A stretch of 38,532 bases of DNA, from contig JAJZMD010000187.1 of NCBI GenBank assembly GCA_021803085.1, forward strand, positions 1 through 38,532, written 5' to 3'. Below, one piece after another: positions 33,289 to 38,532 of this stretch (position 1 is the stretch's first letter; every line of letters starts with the position of its first letter). The DNA is from Actinomycetes bacterium. Its GTDB lineage: Bacteria; Actinomycetota; Acidimicrobiia; Acidimicrobiales; RAAP-2. The translations under genes and the position numbers were made by a program. The notes beneath the pieces were generated by a model that searched no databases, was not told the DNA's origin, and saw only the letters and a program-made list of their open reading frames with translations.

Positions 33289-33677
33289 CAGAAGAGCCCG
33301 GGAGCGGGGCCGTCCTCTCCGTCGCCGGCGAGGTCTGGGGTCCCGAGGGGGGCTACCTCGTCGGGCCCGGTCGTCTCGTCGGGCTGGGCCGTCTCCTCCG
33401 GCACGGCGGTGTCATCGGGCACGGCCGTCTCCTCCAGCACGGCGGTCAGCCGGGGCACGAGCTGCTCCACCTGCATCCGCGTCTGGCGGAGCCGCTTGTC
33501 AAGCTCCTCGATGATCGCCGTGGCCCGGACCAGGCGGCCCACCAGTTGGTCGACGTCGACTTCGCGACCTTCGAAGAACCCGACGATCCGATCCAGCTCG
33601 GCGCTCGCCTCCGTGTAGCTCATCTCCTCGACAGGCGGCTCGTCGGCACCGGCGCGCTCTTCCAGTGACGGTCCCAT
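33288..33677 (-). CDS. xseB: exodeoxyribonuclease VII small subunit with acidic tail
   Basis: Small subunit of the ssDNA exonuclease. The family core is MSYTEASAELDRIVGFFEG, then VDQLVGRLVRATAIIEELDKRLRQTRMQVEQL (about residues 20-75). At 129 residues the protein is much longer than usual (70-85), because an acidic low-complexity tail (ETAVPDDTAVPEETAQPDET) and further Gly/Pro residues follow. ATG 33677 shares a base with the xseA stop; GTG 33680 is an alternative one codon earlier. Translationally coupled to xseA upstream and the MBL gene downstream. Confidence 0.92.
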   Translation of the reverse strand: MGPSLEERAGADEPPVEEMSYTEASAELDRIVGFFEGREVDVDQLVGRLVRATAIIEELDKRLRQTRMQVEQLVPRLTAVLEETAVPDDTAVPEETAQPDETTGPDEVAPLGTPDLAGDGEDGPAPGLF

Positions 33678-35113
33678 CACTCCTCCACCCGCTCGTACCC
33701 GACCGATCCGCTGCGGTGCAGGTCCACTCCCTCCGCCACCGATCGGACGCTGCCGTCGACGAAGCGCGTCGTCAGCTGTTGCCCCGGCCGGACCACGCGA
33801 GCGTGCCGGACGACACGGCCCTCGGCGTCGAACGTGAGGGTGTACCCGCGCTCGAGCTGGCGCTCGACGTCGTACGCGGACAAGAGCCTGCGAAAAGCGC
33901 CGAGCCGCTCCGTCGCCTGCTCGACCCGGGCCCGCGCGAGCGGCGGGACCCGGGCGCCACGAAGGACGGTCGCGCTCCACGCGTCGTCGACCAGTCGGGG
34001 CGCGCAGCGCCCGATCGTGGCGCCGCAGCGTACGAGGTGCTCGGCCCGCCGGTCGACGAGATGCCTCGCCATCGCGCAGACCCGCAATCGCGTCGTGTCG
34101 TGCTCGCGCTGCGCAGAGACGAGCACTTCTGCTGCCCTGCGAGCGGCCAGTGAGGCTGCCGCGACGACCGACGCCTCCCACCACCCGCGCACGCGCTGCA
34201 CGATCTCGCGGCCGCACTCGGTCGGGGTGATGCACGAACGGCTCGCCACCACGTCCGCGACCGACTGGTCGCCGGTGTGGCCGATCCCCGTCCAGACCGG
34301 CACGGACGACGTGGCGACGGCCCGGGCCACCGGCTCGGCATCGAACGCCGCGAGGTCGGCCCTCGACCCCCCGCCGCGCACCACGACGATCACGTCGAGG
34401 CGTTCGGGACCCAGTGCGGAGAGCCTGCGGACCGCGGCGGTGATGGCCGCTGGCGCCGCCGAGCCCTGAACGGTCGCACGGGCCACCTGTACCGCGAACC
34501 CGAAGCCCGAGGCGGCCAGCTGGCCGACGAAGTCGCGGTAGCCCTCCGTGTCCGGGCTCGCGACGAGACCCACCCGCAAGGGCACCTCGGGCATCGGAAG
34601 CAACCCGTTTCGCGTGAGCAGTCCCTCCGCCTCGAGCGTGCGGAGGAGCGCCGCACGTTGCGCGGCGAGGCGTCCGAGCAGCGCAGTGACGTCGAGCTCG
34701 CTCAGGACGAATCCGATCTCGGCCTTCGGGCGGTAGAAGTCGATCGTCCCCCGGAGGACCACCACCATCCCGGCCTGCAACTCGATCCCTTCGCGTGCGA
34801 GCGTCGCTCGCAGCGGTCCCCACGTCGACTGCCAGCACTTCACCTTGAGGACCGGTGCTTGCCGGTCCCTCGCCGAATCCGGGTCCACGAGATCGACGTA
34901 GCAGTGGCCGCGCCCTGTGCGCTGGTCCGCGACGTGCTGGATCTCGCCGCGCACCCACAACTCACGTTTCCGCGGAAACGCGCGCTCCAGCGCGCCTTGG
35001 ACCTCGTCGTAGAGATCGGCAATGGAGAGCGCGTCGGCGTGCACGTCGGCGTGCGCCTCAGCGTGTGCGTCGGCGAAGAGCTCCCTCGGGCCTCGGACCA
35101 CGACGCCCACCAT
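33677..35113 (-). CDS. xseA: exodeoxyribonuclease VII large subunit
   Basis: Catalytic subunit of exonuclease VII. The 478-residue protein has an N-terminal OB fold (ELWVRGEIQHVADQRTGRGH, LKVKCWQSTW). The catalytic region contains VGLVASPDTEGYRDFVGQL, VIVVVRGGGSRADLAAFD, PVWTGIGHTGDQSVADVVA and a C-terminal ERGYTLTFDAEGRVV. Between the start and the OB fold is a short repeat (ADAHAEAHADVHADAL). ATG 35113 is the chosen start. It is divergent from rnpB, with about 107 bases between them. Confidence 0.95.
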   Translation of the reverse strand: MVGVVVRGPRELFADAHAEAHADVHADALSIADLYDEVQGALERAFPRKRELWVRGEIQHVADQRTGRGHCYVDLVDPDSARDRQAPVLKVKCWQSTWGPLRATLAREGIELQAGMVVVLRGTIDFYRPKAEIGFVLSELDVTALLGRLAAQRAALLRTLEAEGLLTRNGLLPMPEVPLRVGLVASPDTEGYRDFVGQLAASGFGFAVQVARATVQGSAAPAAITAAVRRLSALGPERLDVIVVVRGGGSRADLAAFDAEPVARAVATSSVPVWTGIGHTGDQSVADVVASRSCITPTECGREIVQRVRGWWEASVVAAASLAARRAAEVLVSAQREHDTTRLRVCAMARHLVDRRAEHLVRCGATIGRCAPRLVDDAWSATVLRGARVPPLARARVEQATERLGAFRRLLSAYDVERQLERGYTLTFDAEGRVVRHARVVRPGQQLTTRFVDGSVRSVAEGVDLHRSGSVGYERVEE

Positions 35114-35204
35114 AGCGAGGGGGTGTGCCGACCTTGTGGAGAAAGGACGCTGCGCGGACACGTTGTGACCCTGCCCAGCGGCACCGTCGGGGTGCGGGGC
35201 CTGG

Positions 35205-35210
35205 CACAAT
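35205..35210 (+). promoter_or_regulatory. -10 box of rnpB
   Basis: CACAAT, preceded by TGG (an extended-type context), lies 9 bases before the 5' end of the RNase P RNA helix P1, at the right distance for a start near 35217. The -35 is not clear. Confidence 0.5.
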
Positions 35211-35219
35211 GGAGGCACG

Positions 35220-35590
<371 letters not shown>

Positions 35591-35689
35591 CGTCTCTCCC
35601 ACCAACTGATGACACCAATGCAGTCGCTGACCAGCGGTTTTGTCTCTGCCGTCGGTGTCCCTGGTGCCCGATTGGCACCGTTGCTGTCC

Positions 35690-35709
35690 CGTCCTCAGAG
35701 CTGAGGACG
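35690..35709 (+). terminator. hairpin downstream of rnpB
   Basis: Perfect 8-base stem CGTCCTCA / TGAGGACG with loop GAGC, followed by TTCT, about 100 bases after the end of rnpB. A likely intrinsic-type terminator. The word GAGCTGAGGAC in it recurs at 36485-36495 beyond the toxin-like gene. Confidence 0.6.
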
Positions 35710-35842
35710 TTCTCACGACCTGGGGACTGCTCGACGACTGGCGACGACGCGTTCGCGCCACATGGCGGCCGGCGCAGGAAACGCTACCTGGACGTCGGAC
35801 TCGGGCGCCGGAGCTCTCTCCGGTCCACCCCGGCTCCGGACC

Positions 35843-35848
35843 TATCCT
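35843..35848 (+). promoter_or_regulatory. -10 box of the DUF433/DUF5615 pair
   Basis: TATCCT lies 7 bases before GTG 35856, consistent with a leaderless transcript. No ribosome-binding site is seen. Confidence 0.45.
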
Positions 35849-35855
35849 GGTGGGC

Positions 35856-36086
35856 GTGGAGGCTGCCCTGCCCGAGCGAATCGCGATCGACCCCGCAGTG
35901 TGCTTCGGGAGACCGTGCGTCCGGGGCACCCGGATCTGGGTGAGCCTCGTGCTCGGCCTCTTGTCGGACGGCATGACCGTCGACGAGATCCTCGCCGATT
36001 ACCCCCAGCTGACCGACGCCGACGTGCGGGCCTGCCTCGACTACGCGGCGCGAGTCGCTGCCGGCCGGTTCGTCGACGTGGCGTGA
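35856..36086 (+). CDS. DUF433 family protein (antitoxin-like)
   Basis: A 76-residue protein with the family wording RIAIDPAVCFGRPCVRGTRI, VSLVLGLLSDGMTVDEIL and the helix-turn-helix-like DYPQLTDADVRACLDYAAR. DUF433 proteins commonly form toxin-antitoxin pairs with DUF5615/PIN-like partners, which is the arrangement here (4-base GTGA overlap). GTG 35856 is chosen from the family start and the TATCCT box; GTG 35850 is also in frame. The antitoxin role is inferred from family and context. Confidence 0.87.
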   Translation: MEAALPERIAIDPAVCFGRPCVRGTRIWVSLVLGLLSDGMTVDEILADYPQLTDADVRACLDYAARVAAGRFVDVA

Positions 36087-36475
36087 GGCTGAAGCTCGAC
36101 GAGAACCTTGGCCTCCGCCACGCCGAGCTGCTCCGCCAGGCGGGCCACGAGGTCGACACCGTCCACGACGAGTCGCTCTCCGGCGCCGCCGACGATGCGG
36201 TCCTCGCCGCGGCATGGGCTGCGGATCGAGCCCTCGTCACGCTGGACCTCGACTTCGCCGATCCGTTGCGATTCCCGCCTGAAGCGACGGCAGGCATCGT
36301 CGTCCTGCGCCCCCACCCGCATCCCGTGCGTAGCGGCATCGACGCCGCGCTCGCCCAACTCGTCGCCGGCCTCGGCAGGAGCGACGTGACCGGCCGACTG
36401 TGGGTCGTCGGACCCGGTCGTCTCCGCCAGTACGAACCTCCGCCGCCGGACCTCCCGGCCGCCGGCCGCCGGTGA
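36083..36475 (+). CDS. DUF5615 PIN-like protein (toxin-like)
   Basis: A 130-residue protein with PIN-like acidic positions in VRLKLDENL and ALVTLDLDFAD, plus HDESLSGAADDAVLAAA and IVVLRPHP, matching DUF5615. The partner gene DUF433 overlaps its start (GTGA), the usual toxin-antitoxin layout, with the supposed antitoxin first. PIN-like toxins cut RNA; this is inferred. The C-terminal 20 residues (Pro/Arg-rich) are beyond the core and may be an addition. Confidence 0.85.
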   Translation: MRLKLDENLGLRHAELLRQAGHEVDTVHDESLSGAADDAVLAAAWAADRALVTLDLDFADPLRFPPEATAGIVVLRPHPHPVRSGIDAALAQLVAGLGRSDVTGRLWVVGPGRLRQYEPPPPDLPAAGRR

Positions 36476-36721
36476 ACTGAAGACGAGCTGAGGACTGGCG
36501 CCACCGAGTCCGGGCGGAAGTCCTGGTCCGCCTTCGGGAAAGAATCCCGCCTACGGGCCGGCTCACCCTCGTTCGCGTCGACGTGCCCCGAACTCCGCTC
36601 GAACTGGGCAAGGCCGACGCGGCGGCGACGGCGCGGCGCTCCCCGACGCTTCCGGCGCCCCCGCCGGCCCCGCCGGCCCCGCCGCCAGGCGGCGTGCCCC
36701 GCACCGGTAGTTTCCGTGCAC
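36476..36721. other. gap between the toxin-like gene and cydD
   Basis: No gene is recognised. The gap contains the rnpB 3'-end copy (36541-36567) and a CCGCCGGCC-type run of GC repeats near 36655-36690 before cydD. Confidence 0.5.
36541..36567 (+). repeat. copy of the rnpB 3' end (att-like direct repeat)
   Basis: 27 bases match the last part of rnpB (35565-35591) at 26 positions, including the 3' strand of helix P1. Weaker similarity (CCTTCGGG) continues upstream. The two copies are 976 bases apart and in the same direction, with the DUF433/DUF5615 pair between them. Confidence 0.85.
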
Positions 36722-38532
36722 ATGTCCGCCACCGCCACCGCCTCGCGACGCGGTGGCCTGATCGACCGCCGCCTGGCCGCCCGGGTCTCGGCGACCCGTA
36801 GACACCTCGTCCTGGCCGTCGGTGTGGGGCTCGCGTCGACGGTCTGCGTCGTCGCGCAGGCGGTCCTCCTCGCGTCCGTGCTCTCGGCGGTCCTGCTCCA
36901 CGGCGCAGGGCTCGACGCGGTCGCACCGCGCCTAGCGGGGTTGGGCGCGGCGTTCGTCGCCCGGGCAGTGCTCGGCTGGGCCGGCGAGGCGGCGGCGCAG
37001 CGCACGGGCGCGGCCGTGATCTCGGCGCTACGCCGGCAGCTGCTGCGCCACGCGTTGGATCTCGGCCCAACGTGGTTGAGCGGCGAACGCTCCGGCGAGC
37101 TGACCCTGGCAGCGACGCGTGGCACGAGCGCGCTCACGACCTACTTCGGCCGCTACCTGCCGCAGGCGGTGCTCGCCGCGACGGCGCCGATCGGGATCCT
37201 CGCGTGGGTCGCGAGCCAGGACTGGCCGTCGTTCGCCATCCTCCTCGGGCTGGCGGCGCTCGTGCCCGTGGCGATGGTGCACTTCGGGAAGGAGTCCGCC
37301 GCCCGCACCCGGAGCCAATGGCGGCGCCTCGCGTCGCTCTCGGCGCGCTTCTTGGACATGCTGCGAGGGCTGCCGACGCTCCGCGCGTTCGGACGGGAGG
37401 CTCATGGGCGGCGCGAGGTGGCCGAGGAGACCTACGGGCTCCGCCGGACGACGCTCAGCACGCTGCGCGTGGCGTTCGTGTCGGCGCTCGCTCTGGAGTT
37501 CCTCGCGGGGATCGGAACGGGCCTGGTCGCGATGGTGCTCGGGCTCCGGCTCCTCGGCGGCCACGTGAGCCTCTCCACCGCGCTCGCCGTGCTGCTCGTC
37601 TCCCCGGAGGTCTTCCTCCCGCTGCGGCGCGCGGCCGCCGAATTCCACGCGAGCGCCGAAGGGCAGGCCGCAGCGGACCGCATTCTGTCGGTCCTCGACG
37701 TCGAGGCGGGCCTGCCGCCCGACCCGCGAGAGGGCGTGCGCCCGAGCAAGCGTGCGGACGGCGCCGGTGGTGCGCTCCTCCGCGCGGAGAGCGTCACGGT
37801 CACGTATCCGGGTCGCGGCGCGCCCGCCCTGGACGGATTCTCGCTCGCGATGCAGGCGGGCGAGCACGTCGCGCTCGTCGGCCCCTCGGGCTCGGGGAAG
37901 TCGACTGCCGTCGGCCTCTTCCTGGGCTTCGTGCGCCCGTCGGCTGGGCGGGTCGTCGTGAGCGGGAACGACCTGTCCGCGAGCGACGTGGCGGTGTGGC
38001 GGCACCGGGTCGCCTGGGTGCCTCAGCGCCCCCACCTCCTCCATGGCTCTCTCGAGGACAACCTTCGCATCGCCGGCCCGGACGCGAGCGCCGAGCTGCT
38101 CGCGCGCGCGATCGAGCTGGTCGGTCTCTCACACGTGGTGGACGGCCTGCCGGACGGCCTCGCCACGCCGGTCGGCGAAGGGGGCGTGTCCCTCAGCGCC
38201 GGCGAGCGGCAGCGGCTCGCGCTGGCACGGGCGATCATCTGCGATCGCGAGGTCGTTCTTCTCGACGAGCCCATCGCCCATCTGGACGCCCACGCGGAGA
38301 CGGTCTTGGCGGAGACCCTCGGGCCGTGGCTCGAGACGAAGACGGTGCTCGTCGCCGCGCACCGGCCCGAGCTGGTGGCGCGCCTCGATCGAGTCGTGCA
38401 CCTCCGCGCGCCGGCCGCGCCGGCCGCGCCGGCCGCGCAGGAGCACGGTGTCGGGGACGGTATCGCGACGGACCTCGGAGGAGACGGCGGAAGGTTCGGA
38501 GGCACAGACGTCGACACAGACGCTGGCACAGA
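36722..38532 (+). CDS. cydD: thiol reductant ABC exporter subunit CydD (partial)
   Basis: Half of the CydDC exporter, which moves cysteine and glutathione-type thiols to the cell surface and is needed to assemble cytochrome bd oxidase. About 603 residues are visible; the gene runs off the window. An N-terminal six-helix membrane domain carries the CydD-typical FLDMLRGLPTLRAFGREAHG. The nucleotide-binding domain has Walker A GPSGSGKST (about 387-395), signature LSAGERQRLALARA (about 490) and Walker B VVLLDEP. The Ala/Pro-rich repeat near residue 565 (APAAPAAPAA) may be a linker; cydC, or a fused CydC half, is expected just beyond the end. ATG 36722 is chosen. Confidence 0.93.
   Translation, partial: MSATATASRRGGLIDRRLAARVSATRRHLVLAVGVGLASTVCVVAQAVLLASVLSAVLLHGAGLDAVAPRLAGLGAAFVARAVLGWAGEAAAQRTGAAVISALRRQLLRHALDLGPTWLSGERSGELTLAATRGTSALTTYFGRYLPQAVLAATAPIGILAWVASQDWPSFAILLGLAALVPVAMVHFGKESAARTRSQWRRLASLSARFLDMLRGLPTLRAFGREAHGRREVAEETYGLRRTTLSTLRVAFVSALALEFLAGIGTGLVAMVLGLRLLGGHVSLSTALAVLLVSPEVFLPLRRAAAEFHASAEGQAAADRILSVLDVEAGLPPDPREGVRPSKRADGAGGALLRAESVTVTYPGRGAPALDGFSLAMQAGEHVALVGPSGSGKSTAVGLFLGFVRPSAGRVVVSGNDLSASDVAVWRHRVAWVPQRPHLLHGSLEDNLRIAGPDASAELLARAIELVGLSHVVDGLPDGLATPVGEGGVSLSAGERQRLALARAIICDREVVLLDEPIAHLDAHAETVLAETLGPWLETKTVLVAAHRPELVARLDRVVHLRAPAAPAAPAAQEHGVGDGIATDLGGDGGRFGGTDVDTDAGT

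Overview
This is a very GC-rich chromosomal segment from an actinobacterium. The evidence is a WhiB regulator, a SepIVA/DivIVA-like protein next to DUF177 (YceD), a cydD gene, many GTG starts and repeated 4-bp GTGA stop/start overlaps. The gene set would suit Acidimicrobiia or another deep actinobacterial class, but the sequence alone does not settle this. No rRNA, tRNA, CRISPR array, transposase or integrase was seen.

Left part (1-13.8 kb): a housekeeping block, mostly on the minus strand. In transcription order it runs fakA-like (DhaL domain)-recG, then rsmD-coaD-sepIVA-DUF177-rpmF-plsX-acpP-rnc-mutM. It covers rRNA methylation, CoA and phospholipid precursors, septation, ribosomal protein L32, dsRNA processing and repair of oxidised guanine. 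A plus-strand MFS transporter splits the two groups. Divergent to the fakA-like gene are rpmB and a D-Ala-D-Ala carboxypeptidase, which converges on thiL.

Middle part (13.9-25.8 kb): a secreted protein of unknown function, GTP-dependent PEP carboxykinase, a second MFS transporter, a PPK2 polyphosphate kinase coupled to a CaiB-family CoA transferase, an orphan beta-class DNA methyltransferase that overlaps trpD tail to tail, an acyl-CoA dehydrogenase upstream of trpD, a whiB gene with a repeat-filled leader, and a rubrerythrin-DUF3501 pair.

Right part (26.3-38.5 kb): a plus-strand glycerol cluster (glpD, an alkyl-DHAP-synthase-like flavoprotein, a glycerol-kinase-like FGGY kinase). Convergent to it is a coupled minus-strand run of xseA-xseB-MBL hydrolase-ferredoxin reductase. 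Divergent from xseA is the RNase P RNA gene rnpB. Next to rnpB lies a small DUF433/DUF5615 toxin-antitoxin-like pair, bounded on its far side by a second, near-identical copy of the last 27 nt of rnpB. This looks like the footprint of an insertion into rnpB. The window ends inside cydD.

A recurring oddity is short direct repeats (11-35 bp units) in gene junctions or just inside gene ends: 1-63, 5762-5829, 12734-12799, 14988-15032, 16867-16926, 24468-24562, 25873-25894, 26101-26163 and 29600-29757. Several contain stop codons, start codons or ribosome-binding sites of the flanking genes.
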